DNA of 64,000 nt from positions 1 to 64,000 of the forward strand of contig DATJQJ010000031.1 in NCBI GenBank assembly GCA_035505975.1, given 5' to 3'. Position 1 is the stretch's first letter. Every line of letters starts with the position of its first letter. Shown in pieces: positions 44,406-53,752 of the stretch. Source of the DNA: CAIKOD01 sp035505975 (lineage in GTDB: Archaea > Halobacteriota > Methanomicrobia > Methanomicrobiales > Methanospirillaceae). Under the pieces are notes generated by a model. The model was not told where the DNA came from and did not search any database. It saw only the letters and a program-made list of their open reading frames with translations. Position numbers and translations under genes: made by a program.

Positions 44406-45545
44406 ATGATAAGAAAATTAGCCCTGATTATCCTTGCAATGGCACTTATTATCACCACCGTGTCTGCATACGAGGTAATTCTCAATGCGCCAACTTCTAT
44501 CCCGGTGGGGAAGCTCCTTCCGGTGAACGGTACAACCGATCTCCCTCCCGGCGTGAGCCTCGATATTGTATTTTCACGGGAATATTTCGGGTCAGAACCT
44601 GTCGCGAACCAGAGCGTTGTTATACAGGGGAATGGGGGTGGCAACGACAGTTTCGCCATGAACTTCAGCACCGAAGGACTTCCCCCGGGGCAATATAAAG
44701 TGGAGGTTGCCCCGGTTCACGATTATTCATTCCTAGGGGATTCTGTTACGTTGATCTCGGTTACTCTTTTTGATAGGTCTGGTGAAATCGGCTTCGATTC
44801 TCCGCTGAAAAAACTCGACGACGGTACACTTTCTGTTTCCGGGACTGACGACCAGCTCAAGAGCGAATCTATCCAGATGACGATCACCGACCCTGACGGT
44901 TCCGTGATCTTCGGGCCCGAGTATGTCCCGACCAATACGTTCGGTGCATTTTCGAAGACAATTTCCATTATAAAAACAGGTAATTACAGCGTTAGTTTCG
45001 CCGACCGGTCCGGTCCTATCACCAATATCACCTATAGTGTCCTGCCAAAACCGGTCCCTGATCTGATAATTGCGAAGGCCACGGCAACACCGACCCCGAA
45101 GCCACCCGCAGTATCTGCCAGTTCATTCTCCAGCAGGGAAGACCCGGCTGTCTTCGTCGTGGTATCCAACCCGGGTACCATCAGACTCACCGCTTCGACG
45201 GGCATTGACTGGGTACTCGCATACCAGTCTCCCGACGGTACTATCCAGAGAATCCATAATACCGGAACACTCGATCCTGAGACAGCGAGTCTCGAAAGCA
45301 ATGGCAATATGACCTGGGTTGAGGTCTACCCATATAAGTTCGGTGAAAACGGTACGGTTACCTTGTCTGCCGAAAATGCAATCGGTGTCCAGGTGGATAA
45401 AAGCGGTGCCGGCAGGTTCTCACCGGAAACAACCGCCACAACAGGGACTCCCGGTGGTGCGCAGACTTCTCCCTTGTCACCGCTGGTAATTATCGGCTCG
45501 CTCGCAATTGGGATTGGAGCGATTGCCCGTGTTGTAAGACGCTAA
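44406..45545 (+). CDS. Secreted protein with C-terminal membrane anchor
   Basis: A 379-residue exported protein. A signal peptide (LALIILAMALIITTVSA) starts the chain. The ectodomain is beta-rich, with segments such as SIPVGKLLPVNGTTDLPPG and VNGTTDL-like repeats of Ig style. The linker is Thr/Pro rich (TATPTPKPP). It ends with a membrane helix and basic tail (VIIGSLAIGIGAIARVVRR). The architecture is that of archaeal surface proteins anchored at the C-terminus. ATG at 44406 is preferred over 44364. No enzyme motif seen. Confidence 0.8.
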   Translation: MIRKLALIILAMALIITTVSAYEVILNAPTSIPVGKLLPVNGTTDLPPGVSLDIVFSREYFGSEPVANQSVVIQGNGGGNDSFAMNFSTEGLPPGQYKVEVAPVHDYSFLGDSVTLISVTLFDRSGEIGFDSPLKKLDDGTLSVSGTDDQLKSESIQMTITDPDGSVIFGPEYVPTNTFGAFSKTISIIKTGNYSVSFADRSGPITNITYSVLPKPVPDLIIAKATATPTPKPPAVSASSFSSREDPAVFVVVSNPGTIRLTASTGIDWVLAYQSPDGTIQRIHNTGTLDPETASLESNGNMTWVEVYPYKFGENGTVTLSAENAIGVQVDKSGAGRFSPETTATTGTPGGAQTSPLSPLVIIGSLAIGIGAIARVVRR

Positions 45546-45570
45546 AACCAAGGGCCATTTCTTCACGTTA

Positions 45571-46515
45571 TCATTCCAGGCCTTCGGGGATTCTGTCCGG
45601 TATTCCCCGGTGCAGGCCTTCTCGCTTCGCATAGCCGACTGCGATGGAGTACTCATCCCTGGTAATCGGCCGGTTCAGGAGCCCGATGACGGGGTCATCT
45701 GGTTTTTCCAATACCCTCCAATCCGGCCGGTACTGGTCCATGATGTTGACGTAGCTTTCCAATGATATCCGCGTCGCTATGAAATGCATGATTTTTGCAC
45801 TCTCAGAAAGATTGGCAGGTAACAACAGGTGTCGTATCAGGAGGCCCCTGACGCCAAGACCGTGATCGCAGACGAGATCTCCGACCTGCCGGTGCATCTC
45901 CTGCAGAGCGGCCTTCATGACCGTTGTGTAGTCCGGTACCTGCGAAAGCACCGCTCCGATCTCATTTTTGCCATACTTCGTGTCGGGCAGATAAATATCG
46001 ACGACCCCTTCCAGGAGACGGAGGGCGGGCAGCGAATCATATGTTCCCGTGTTATAAACAAGCGGGATGTTAAGACCTTTTCGGGCGGCAATCTCGACAG
46101 CGGATAGGATCTGAGGTACCACATGAGTCGGGGAGACGAGGTTGATATTATGACATCTCGCCTCCTGCAGTTCGAGCATGATATCTGCGAGGTCTTCGCA
46201 ACTAATCTCCCTGCCGCAGGTCTGCTGACTGATGGTATGGTTCTGGCAATAGACGCAACGGAGGTTGCAGTGGGTAAAAAAAATCGTCCCTGATCCGTGT
46301 TTTCCCGAAAGGGGCCGTTCTTCACCATAATGGGGACAAAAAGCTGCGACCGCGGGAAGAATGCCGGCATGACAGGCCCCCCGTTCTCCAGCCGCCCTGT
46401 CGGCTCCACACTTCCGGGGACAGAGGGAACATGGGGACAGCATATCAGAGGCCCGGCTTACCCGTTCCTCCAGTTCTCCTGAGTCTGATAGTGCCCGGTA
46501 GGACGGAACCCGCAT
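45571..46515 (-). CDS. Radical SAM protein, pyruvate-formate-lyase-activase-like
   Basis: A 314-residue radical SAM enzyme. The cluster-binding motif C-x3-C-x2-C is THCNLRCVYCQN. An N-terminal Cys cluster (MLSPCSLCPRKCGADRAAGERGAC) is typical of the PflA-related subgroup with extra cysteines. The target (a glycyl radical enzyme or another substrate) is unknown. No glycyl radical enzyme gene is adjacent. The chain is close to the length of classic activases. Confidence 0.88.
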   Translation of the reverse strand: MRVPSYRALSDSGELEERVSRASDMLSPCSLCPRKCGADRAAGERGACHAGILPAVAAFCPHYGEERPLSGKHGSGTIFFTHCNLRCVYCQNHTISQQTCGREISCEDLADIMLELQEARCHNINLVSPTHVVPQILSAVEIAARKGLNIPLVYNTGTYDSLPALRLLEGVVDIYLPDTKYGKNEIGAVLSQVPDYTTVMKAALQEMHRQVGDLVCDHGLGVRGLLIRHLLLPANLSESAKIMHFIATRISLESYVNIMDQYRPDWRVLEKPDDPVIGLLNRPITRDEYSIAVGYAKREGLHRGIPDRIPEGLE

Positions 46516-46654
46516 GGGATATCATCTCCGGACACCGGTAAAATAATTCCGGAACTTAACCACCCCAGGACGGATTGGTATGAAAATAGGAGATGGCCGA
46601 AAAATTGGTGACAGGTAATGAGCCGGGCTTCCCCGGACACACCGTCGTTTAATT

Positions 46655-47236
46655 TTATACTGGGAATTTTTTCTCTTTGAAAACTTCGTTAATGAGCTGG
46701 CCGAGCCCGATATAGAGCGCGAGGCCGCCTGCTATGACTCCAACAAGGCCCCCGATTTGGGCGACAAGCGCATTTCCTGTAAGCTCGGCTGCAACGAGGA
46801 CGACGACCAGCAGTACGACGAACAGGAGCGTCAGGCGCAGGATCTTATGCATTCTCAAGGTGCAGATAAACAGGCCGAAAGCAAAGATACCCCATACTCC
46901 AAGGAAAAAGGCAAGATCGACGGGAGTCGGGCCTTTTCCAAGGTTTAAAGCCGGGATCATGAGGATCGCCGCAAAGGAGATCCAGAAAAAGCCGAAACTC
47001 CCGAACGTGACGAGACCAAAGGTGTTATTCTTTTTCCATTCCATAATCCCTGCGATCACCTGCGCGACGCCCCCGTAGAAGATCGTCATTGCGAGGATCG
47101 GACTCGATAGGGCAGAAAAGCCCATGTTATGAATGCTCAGCACAAGCGTTGTCATACCGAAAGCACAAAGGCCGAGTGGTGCAGGGTTTGCGGTATTGTC
47201 GGTAAGAAAAATGTCGTTTCTGTTGTTTTCTTCCAT
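46655..47236 (-). CDS. GPR1/FUN34/YaaH acetate transporter
   Basis: A 193-residue membrane protein with six helices. The family signature N-P-A-P-L-G-L is seen (ANPAPLGLCAFG), and GLVTFGSFGFFW and FLGVWGIFAFGL are diagnostic. Homologues move acetate and other short acids with protons. ATG at 47236 gives normal length; the longer frame upstream is an artefact. It is divergent from the CHAD-HD gene. Acetate uptake would suit a methanogen that assimilates acetate. Confidence 0.92.
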   Translation of the reverse strand: MEENNRNDIFLTDNTANPAPLGLCAFGMTTLVLSIHNMGFSALSSPILAMTIFYGGVAQVIAGIMEWKKNNTFGLVTFGSFGFFWISFAAILMIPALNLGKGPTPVDLAFFLGVWGIFAFGLFICTLRMHKILRLTLLFVVLLVVVLVAAELTGNALVAQIGGLVGVIAGGLALYIGLGQLINEVFKEKKFPV

Positions 47237-47615
47237 GTCATTCACCAGGTAATTCCGGGCTGGCCGCTCCTGATTCGTCCGGATATAATCTTCCAAAACT
47301 CCATAGAGGCATTTATCCCCGGTAGAATGGGAGAAAATATTTGGTTCATCACGATGAGGTTCGGTAGTACCGGTATGGTGCAACCCCATGGGGTGATGCG
47401 CCAATCCAGTACTTTGTGGTGCACATCTAATAAATATTGTGAAATTATGGTGCATAAAGCACCGATCATTGCACCAATGAGGATCTGTAGTAAACTGATA
47501 GGTTCCGCGGGGCTCCGGGTAGAAGCCAACCTGCGGAAATCGCGGGATCTATTTATATCCTGTATCGCGAATATTCAAACAATACGGTCCATCCAATCCA
47601 AATGGTTCATTCTTC
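47237..47615. other. Divergent promoter region
   Basis: About 380 bp. TTTATATCC at 47552-47560 is a good TATA candidate for the plus-strand CHAD gene, leaving a leader near 30 nt. Confidence 0.45.
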
Positions 47616-49373
47616 ATGTCCTTATACCTGAATTCCACCGAAGACCCGGCCCCCGGGGCACTTTCCGAAAGTCCTGCCGGGGAGAAAAACCAGAGAGTCC
47701 GTTCCCGGACAGAACTGATTATCAGAGACGAACATTTCACCAATCCGGGACTTGCGATACTGGCAGCACAGCAACTGCTCCCAAGACTCGACGCGGTGTC
47801 GAAGGAGATCGAAGGTGTCAGGGAGGGGCAGGACATCGAATACCTGCACAGAATGAGGGTTGCCTCGCGGAGGTTGCGGGCCGCACTCCCGATCTTTGCC
47901 CCCTGCTTACCGCGCAAAAAATATGGCAGATGGCTTGCAGATATCCGAAGGATTACCCGCGTGCTCGGCGATGCACGTGACGCCGACGTGCAGATTGCCG
48001 CCCTCAGGAAATACCGGAAAAAGGTGATAAAATCTGGAGAAGCCGAAACCGGAATAAAAAAATCCGGGGACGAAGCCATCATCGAGGGGCTTGGTTACCT
48101 GCTTTCGAAAACGAGGGAGCGAAGGGGAGAATACCAGAAAGAAATCATTTCTGCCTTGTCAGATATCGAGAAACACCATGTCATCGAAGAGATCCACGAG
48201 AGCGTCGTGGACGGTGCGGCCCGGGCAGGCGGCCTGCGGAAAAAATCGCGGATGATCGGCATTCCCCCGACTGCAGTTTTAAACATCGGAAGGGGAATCG
48301 ATAAACTGCTCGCCTACGATGAATGGGTGAAATATCCCGACGCCGTCGCCGAGCACCACGCAATGAGGATTGCCGCAAAACAACTCAGGTATATGATGGA
48401 ACTGTATTCCCCTCTCTATCGCAGGGGGTTGAAAAAACCGATTTCCCAGGTGGCCCGGCTCCAGGAGATCCTCGGCGAGCTCCACGACTGCGATGTCTGG
48501 ATCGACCGGGTCACCTATCTCCTGTTAAAGGAACGGACAAAACCCCGCGTGCTTCGGGATTCTGACCGGCCGGGACCGGTTGTCATTGCCGGCCTCAAAC
48601 AGTTCCTGAATGACCGGGAGAAAGAGAGGAGATTCATCTACCGCCGGTTTTTCCGCCGCTGGCAATCCCTTTCCCAGGCAGGGATGTGGCAGGCACTTAA
48701 AATCTCGCTCCTTAACGAGGTTAAGACCCCCTTCACCGCCCGCGGGAATGTCAATGAAGATGCAGCGCTGCTGTCAGTCCGGGACCTTGCCCGTGCATTT
48801 ACGCCCGGTATCCCTCATGCCAGCCACGTCAGCATGCTGGCGCTGGCACTTTTCGATTCGTTGTCAGGGGTTCATGGCCTTAACAGGGACGACCGTCTTC
48901 TGCTCGAGTCGGCAGCGCTCCTCCATGAGATTGGATGTTGTGGTGGCCGGAAAGGGCATCCCGAAAGGAGTGCCGCCATGATACTTTCCGACGAATATCT
49001 TCCGTACGGGATCCCCGAACGCTGCATCATCGCACTGGCGGTGGCAAATCATCGCACGAAGTCAGATACGCGATCGGATGGTCTCCTCAGCGTCCTTTCC
49101 GAATCCGACCGGCAGAGGGCTCTTCTGATGGCATCGATCCTTCGCATCGCAGACGGTCTCGACATCCACCGCAATGGGGAGGTTGCCTCGGTCTCCTGCA
49201 CCATCAAGGGAAAACTGGTCGTCCTCACCATCACATCCGAGGGTATCACTGGCGCGGACCAGCTTAAAGTCCTGGCCAAAGCAGGCCTGTTTACAAGGAT
49301 TACAGGCTACACGGTTTCCTTTGGTCCGATAACAACAGCCACGGGAGTTCCGGTGATCCGGTCCGGAAACTGA
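47616..49373 (+). CDS. CHAD domain plus HD domain protein
   Basis: A 585-residue protein. The CHAD domain covers roughly residues 70-340; the start, HRMRVASRRLRAALPIF, has the basic helix that binds polyphosphate. The HD part (about residues 390-580) carries HVSMLALALFDSL and LHEIGCCGGRKGHPERS, and resembles the C-terminal domain of Ppx/GppA exopolyphosphatases (ANHRTKSDTR, ASILRIADGLD). The combination suggests binding and possibly hydrolysis of polyphosphate or a phosphorylated ligand. It is followed 90 bp later by a SixA phosphatase. Confidence 0.88.
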   Translation: MSLYLNSTEDPAPGALSESPAGEKNQRVRSRTELIIRDEHFTNPGLAILAAQQLLPRLDAVSKEIEGVREGQDIEYLHRMRVASRRLRAALPIFAPCLPRKKYGRWLADIRRITRVLGDARDADVQIAALRKYRKKVIKSGEAETGIKKSGDEAIIEGLGYLLSKTRERRGEYQKEIISALSDIEKHHVIEEIHESVVDGAARAGGLRKKSRMIGIPPTAVLNIGRGIDKLLAYDEWVKYPDAVAEHHAMRIAAKQLRYMMELYSPLYRRGLKKPISQVARLQEILGELHDCDVWIDRVTYLLLKERTKPRVLRDSDRPGPVVIAGLKQFLNDREKERRFIYRRFFRRWQSLSQAGMWQALKISLLNEVKTPFTARGNVNEDAALLSVRDLARAFTPGIPHASHVSMLALALFDSLSGVHGLNRDDRLLLESAALLHEIGCCGGRKGHPERSAAMILSDEYLPYGIPERCIIALAVANHRTKSDTRSDGLLSVLSESDRQRALLMASILRIADGLDIHRNGEVASVSCTIKGKLVVLTITSEGITGADQLKVLAKAGLFTRITGYTVSFGPITTATGVPVIRSGN

Positions 49374-49463
49374 CTACCGACTATAGTATCATGAAAGTGC
49401 TGCAGCATTCCCCTGTTATTTTATAACCAAACGTTGATACCCATACACGATAACGAAGCACCT

Positions 49464-49967
49464 ATGGACGTGTACATCCTCCGTCACGGCAAGGCAGGCC
49501 TGCACACCCCTGGAGATGACGATTCATCGAGGTCGCTTACCGACAAGGGAAGAATCGAAATCGAAGAAATAGCCCAATGGCTGAAATACAGGGAAATTTC
49601 ATTTGACAGCATCGCCACGAGTCCTCTCGAACGGGCCAGGGAAACAGGTGCAATCATTGCTGCGGGGTTAGGACAGGAACTAACTTGTGAGACTTGGCCT
49701 TCTCTCTCTACAGGTGGCGATCCAGAGGCCATTTGCAGGGATATCAGGGATCACTCAGGGATGTTTTCATTATTACTTGTCGGCCATGAACCGACCCTTT
49801 CTTCGTTGATTGGCCTCATGATATCGGGAAACAGCAATGCTGGGATCATGATGGCCAAAGGAGGTCTCGCACGGATCAGGAATGTCCAGGAAGAGGCTGA
49901 TATCGTCCGCGGAGACCTCCAGTGGCTGCTTACGCCGAAACTGATCGCAGGCATGAGGCGCTCCTGA
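49464..49967 (+). CDS. sixA: SixA-type phosphohistidine phosphatase
   Basis: A 167-residue histidine-phosphatase-fold protein. The catalytic RHG is in VYILRHGKAGLHT, the second active-site Arg in ATSPLERARETG, and the second His in LLLVGHEPTLSSL. SixA removes phosphate from histidine of phosphotransfer proteins. In many prokaryotes SixA and CHAD genes are neighbours, so a shared polyphosphate or phospho-signal role is likely. ATG at 49464 matches the family N-terminus. Specificity is inferred from fold and size. Confidence 0.88.
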   Translation: MDVYILRHGKAGLHTPGDDDSSRSLTDKGRIEIEEIAQWLKYREISFDSIATSPLERARETGAIIAAGLGQELTCETWPSLSTGGDPEAICRDIRDHSGMFSLLLVGHEPTLSSLIGLMISGNSNAGIMMAKGGLARIRNVQEEADIVRGDLQWLLTPKLIAGMRRS

Positions 49968-50019
49968 AAAATACAAGAGTTCTTCATTAAGAACAGGGCC
50001 CACGCATTGATTGTGTGGC

Positions 50020-50418
50020 TCACGGTCTAGTCTGCAATAATGATGTCCCAGGGATATCCGTTGGATCGGAGCTATCATCTTCCGGATTGTTCACGCGATC
50101 AGATGTTCCTGCTTCCCCTGCCGGGCTCAATGATTCGATGGCATTTTTCGCCACCTGCCTGACATAGTAATTCCGGTCGTCGCACGCAGACATCAATGGC
50201 CCGAGAGCACGCAGGTCCCCGAGTTTTCCGAGTGAAACGGCTGCGGCAAATCGCACGTCCTTATCGGAATCGTCCATGAGGGCGACAAGGAACCGGTACG
50301 AGCGTGCGTCATGGCTATCGGCAAGAGCGTCTGCAGCCGCGATCCTGACCCATTTGTCCTGATCCCAGAGACTGATGACAAGATATTCGAAAGCTTTCCT
50401 GCCAAACAAGGTGATCAT
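50020..50418 (-). CDS. HEAT-repeat protein
   Basis: A 132-residue protein with two to three HEAT/PBS-lyase repeats (WVRIAAADALADSHD, DKDVRFAAAVSLGKLGD, NYYVRQVAKNAIESL). The C-terminal 35 residues are polar and disordered. HEAT repeats bind proteins. It starts 4 bp after the small protein upstream, so they form an operon. Confidence 0.85.
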   Translation of the reverse strand: MITLFGRKAFEYLVISLWDQDKWVRIAAADALADSHDARSYRFLVALMDDSDKDVRFAAAVSLGKLGDLRALGPLMSACDDRNYYVRQVAKNAIESLSPAGEAGTSDRVNNPEDDSSDPTDIPGTSLLQTRP

Positions 50419-50422
50419 CGTA

Positions 50423-50647
50423 TCAAACCTTCACCGGGGGCCTTGTCCTGGTCCAATCCTTGATCGTTGTCCCGACATAATCCAACAAAAAATTGATGTA
50501 TAATCCGACAATTCCAGGCCCGATCACCGTATCCCCCTTAAAGAACAGGTGAACATCATAGTCGGAACATGATGAATATTTGCCATTCATCAATACGTTT
50601 CGAATTTGCATGGCACAGATACATTCTCCTATACCGGAAGGGCACAT
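50423..50647 (-). CDS. Small hypothetical protein upstream of the HEAT gene
   Basis: A 74-residue frame (MCPSGIGECICAMQIRNVLMN...) with a Cys-containing N-terminus and a hydrophobic middle (GIVGLYINFLLDYVG). It ends 4 bp before the HEAT gene. No family is recognised. The tight spacing argues for a real gene; ATG at 50647 is one of several possible starts. Confidence 0.45.
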   Translation of the reverse strand: MCPSGIGECICAMQIRNVLMNGKYSSCSDYDVHLFFKGDTVIGPGIVGLYINFLLDYVGTTIKDWTRTRPPVKV

Positions 50648-50732
50648 GAAATTCTCAAGCATACGATATCTGCCATTAAGGCTCTCCAATCAGTTTTTTT
50701 TGGTTTATCATCTCATACTGGATCGGATTCAG

Positions 50733-51449
50733 GTGGAAAAGTTGGGAAGTAAAAAAGAGGGATACCAGTCCCCGGCGCAACCTGAACATGGTTCCCGTTG
50801 GGAACATGAATTCAGCCATATCGGGCGGATTTGGGGTGACATCCCCGGGGAACTTGCAAAGATTGCCCTTGATTACATGAGAATACATTTGTTGTGCGTT
50901 AACGACAACTTATTGTTAGATCTTGGCTGTGGTTACGGCCGCGATCCCCTCTTTATCGCAGGATTGTGCCCTGTCCGCATTTACGGCATCGATAGTTCCA
51001 CTACCGCCATAAACGAGGCCCGGAATTCGGCAATTGGCAAAGGTCTCGATCCAGGGATGTTCCATTGCGGTAACTTTCTTGCGGCAGGGGATCTTCCAAG
51101 GGCCTCGGTAGTCTACTCATCCAACGTGTACCAGATCCTCACACCTGCCGAACGGTCAGCATTCAGGGAACTGGTCCGCAATGTCCTTAAACAGGCGGGG
51201 ACGTTCTTTCTCAGCACTCTTTCGATAAACGACCCCGAGCATAAAGGGAAGGGAGATCGTGTCGAAGGCGAACCCGGCTCGTTTATCGAACAGGAGACTG
51301 GCAAATATCTCCACCTGAGCACGAGAGAGGAGATTGCCCGGGACTTTGCATTCCTGACCATCATTGCATTGACCGAACTCGAATACCATGAGCCAAGAGT
51401 TGGAGGAGACCATCACCATAAGTCATGGATCCTGATCGGACAGCAATAA
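50733..51449 (+). CDS. Class I SAM-dependent methyltransferase
   Basis: A 238-residue methyltransferase. Motif I is LLLDLGCGYGRDPLFIA, motif II is IYGIDSSTTAI, and motif IV is ASVVYSSNVYQIL. The C-terminus ends with HKSWILIG, typical of small-molecule methyltransferases of the Methyltransf_11/25 group. The start is uncertain: an ATG-led frame opens at 50580 but overlaps the small minus-strand gene; GTG at 50733 is chosen. Substrate unknown. Confidence 0.8.
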   Translation: MEKLGSKKEGYQSPAQPEHGSRWEHEFSHIGRIWGDIPGELAKIALDYMRIHLLCVNDNLLLDLGCGYGRDPLFIAGLCPVRIYGIDSSTTAINEARNSAIGKGLDPGMFHCGNFLAAGDLPRASVVYSSNVYQILTPAERSAFRELVRNVLKQAGTFFLSTLSINDPEHKGKGDRVEGEPGSFIEQETGKYLHLSTREEIARDFAFLTIIALTELEYHEPRVGGDHHHKSWILIGQQ

Positions 51450-51822
51450 CGCTCTTTAAGGTAAAAGCCGAAACATATCCCTAATAAGAGAATGCGCCAA
51501 AACCTTTGCTGTCCATAATTTCGTATTGCCTGATTTCCCAAATTTTTGGTTGTATTGACTTCCTATATTTTCAACGGCATTTTCATTTGCATATGTTTCT
51601 GATGACTTGAAATTTGAGCTAATCTGACCCTCCAGGGGCTCCGCCCCGCCGCTGTGGCGACCCCGGGCGGGATTGTGACTGCAATGGAACCGATTAATTC
51701 TCATTCAAATCGACCCTGTTCCCTGACTATCCTGCTGGTGGAGGAACAGGGAGAGGGTTAAACCCCCTCCCTGTCAGAGTGCCAACTATTAATAAATGAA
51801 GGTGTCAACAGAGCGAAAATGT
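51450..51822. other. Spacer with a GC-rich block and overlapping hairpins
   Basis: No gene is supported, though a minus-strand frame at 51456-51704 looks partly protein-like. A GC-rich patch (51636-51672) lies between AT-rich stretches. Two overlapping hairpins lie at 51715-51774. Confidence 0.45.
51715..51774. repeat. Two overlapping, mutually exclusive inverted repeats
   Basis: CCTGTTCC (51715-51722) pairs with GGAACAGG (51743-51750). ACAGGGAGAGGG (51746-51757) pairs with CCCCCTCCCTGT (51763-51774), with one mismatch. The two share ACAGG, so only one stem can form at a time. They lie 49-108 bp past the 3' end of the deacetylase gene. Confidence 0.6.
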
Positions 51823-52755
51823 TCATCCTTGTCCTTCCAGTGCCCGAAATATCTGGTTGACTGCGTCGCCGTGAGAGGGGCCGTATCCCCCTTCGAGGAC
51901 AAGGGCAAGGCCTTTTTCGGACCGGCGACACAGGAGGGACGTCATTTCTCCAAAATCCTTCGGGACGAGGTTCATACCGCCAAGGGGGTCGTCGGCCAGT
52001 GGGTCCTGTCCGGCCGAGACCACGATAATATCGGGCGAGAACCTGGCGATTTCGGGCAGTATCTTCTTTTGAAGTGCATCCCGGTATTCTTTGATGCCTG
52101 AACCGGCAGGAAGCGGTACGTTCAAATTCCTGCCTTCCCCTTCCTTAACACCTCTTTCATGGGGCCATCCCGTACCCGGGAAATAAGGCGACTGGTGGAT
52201 CGAACAGTACAGCACCGTTCCGGAGCCGTAAAAGATCTCCTGGGTCCCGTTGCCATGATGTACATCCCAGTCGACAATAGCGACACGATCGCACCGTAAA
52301 AGTGCATGGGATGCGGCGACAGCAACATTGTTGATGAGGCAGAACCCCTTCGCATAGCCCCTTCCGGCATGGTGGCCGGGCGGTCTTACAAGGGCAAAAC
52401 AGTGCACTCCCGATAAAGCCCTGTCAACAGCCAGCATCGCTGCGCCAGCGGCAAGGAACGCGGTATCGTACGAATTCCGGTTAACATAGGTATCGGGATC
52501 GAGATAACAGCAGCGACCCGGCGGGCACGAACGGCTTCTCTCGCTGATAAACTCCAGATACGCCCCATCGTGGACCCGGGCCACATCGCCATTCCCCGCG
52601 GGCACCGGTTCCAGGACTTTTATTCCGGGCGGGACTCCCCGGACAGCATTGTCAAGCCTTCCTTGGGTCTCCGGATGGCCACGACAGTCATGCTTTTCGA
52701 ATAAGTTCCCCGATACCGCTTCCGTGCGGGTCATAGACAGTGGGTCCTTCGTCAC
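51823..52755 (-). CDS. Histone-deacetylase-family amidohydrolase
   Basis: A 310-residue HDAC-like zinc amidohydrolase. Active-site elements are present: ALVRPPGHHAGRGYAKGFCLINN, the Asp-His-His triad in VAIVDWDVHHGNGTQE, and SAGQDPLADDP near the second metal-binding Asp. These enzymes remove acetyl groups from lysines or polyamines. Archaeal members often act as acetylpolyamine amidohydrolases. The GTG at 52755 or ATG at 52734 is the start. It is monocistronic. Confidence 0.93.
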   Translation of the reverse strand: MTKDPLSMTRTEAVSGNLFEKHDCRGHPETQGRLDNAVRGVPPGIKVLEPVPAGNGDVARVHDGAYLEFISERSRSCPPGRCCYLDPDTYVNRNSYDTAFLAAGAAMLAVDRALSGVHCFALVRPPGHHAGRGYAKGFCLINNVAVAASHALLRCDRVAIVDWDVHHGNGTQEIFYGSGTVLYCSIHQSPYFPGTGWPHERGVKEGEGRNLNVPLPAGSGIKEYRDALQKKILPEIARFSPDIIVVSAGQDPLADDPLGGMNLVPKDFGEMTSLLCRRSEKGLALVLEGGYGPSHGDAVNQIFRALEGQG

Positions 52756-52967
52756 GGGAAAAGATTAATATTGCGGAAAAGAGGTCCGGGGATGACATCC
52801 AGGTTCTGTGGGTGATGAGCATCGCAGGGTCAGGGGCACTCCTCCGGAGCGGCAATCAGTCGGTTTTTTTCTCTTTTTCGATCTGATCTGAAAAGCATAG
52901 GACAATGATAGGTGCACGACTCCAGGACATTTGCGGCAGAATTTTTATTAAAAACGGAGAAAACAGA

Positions 52968-53600
52968 TTATTTCCAGTTCTGGTAGAATTCCCCGACACT
53001 TGTCCGTGCACCCGGCATCAGGGGTTCCCCATGACCCGACAGCATCGCTTCGAATTCGAGGGCGAGTACCTTAGCGACCGATTCCCTGGCCATATCCATG
53101 TCCATGGTGAACTCTTCAGGAGGACCATGGATCGTTCCGTTGGAGAAACGGACGGTGTCCCCGATGAAAAGGACCTTCCGGTTCGGGTCGTAAAGGGCGA
53201 TACTTCCCGGCGTGTGCCCGGGGCAGTGCACACATGTCAGGCCTGCAATTTTATCTCCGTCTTTTAGCAGCACGTCGGGAGTCAGGGTCTTGATCTTTAT
53301 CTTCATCGGCCATTCTTTTTTCCCGGAGAGGTATCCGGCATCGTCGCAATGGATCGCGACCTGGGCACCGGTCAGGTTCTTCAGCTCGTAGACGTTTCCG
53401 GTATGGTCGGGGTGGAAATGGGTAAGGATGATGGTCGAGACCTCGTTCGGGTTACGCTTCAAAACGACCCTGATGAAGTTGATGATTTTCCTGCTGTTAT
53501 CGGGGAGCCCCGTATCGATCAGGACAATTTTTTTCCCATTAATCGCATAGCTGTTCCCTGTGATCCCATCGATCTGATGTATGCCCGGCATGATCTCCAT
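52968..53600 (-). CDS. Metallo-beta-lactamase-fold hydrolase
   Basis: A 210-residue MBL-fold protein. The zinc motif is TIILTHFHPDHTGN, with additional ligands in VHCPGHTPGSIAL (His) and LFIGDTVRF (Asp), and a final His in LSGHGEPLM. It is most similar in layout to glyoxalase-II-like hydrolases, but the substrate cannot be assigned. It appears monocistronic, about 210 bp after the deacetylase gene. Confidence 0.93.
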   Translation of the reverse strand: MEIMPGIHQIDGITGNSYAINGKKIVLIDTGLPDNSRKIINFIRVVLKRNPNEVSTIILTHFHPDHTGNVYELKNLTGAQVAIHCDDAGYLSGKKEWPMKIKIKTLTPDVLLKDGDKIAGLTCVHCPGHTPGSIALYDPNRKVLFIGDTVRFSNGTIHGPPEEFTMDMDMARESVAKVLALEFEAMLSGHGEPLMPGARTSVGEFYQNWK

Positions 53601-53752
53601 TATATCACCTGATTGTTACAGCACGAGGGTACTAAAAAAAACCTTCGTGTTTTTCGTTTATCCATTATATATTATTCTCATGAGCTTATTATTCTGCGCG
53701 TGATTACCGGGACCGACCTGGCAAATCGCGATCCTTCATGATAAGATTTCCG

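Noticed and set aside
47237..47455. N-terminal extension of the acetate-transporter frame
   Set aside because: The extension lacks similarity to the family and covers the divergent promoter region.
51456..51704. Minus-strand frame with a transposase-like feel
   Set aside because: No catalytic motif or terminal repeats were found, so no mobile element is claimed.
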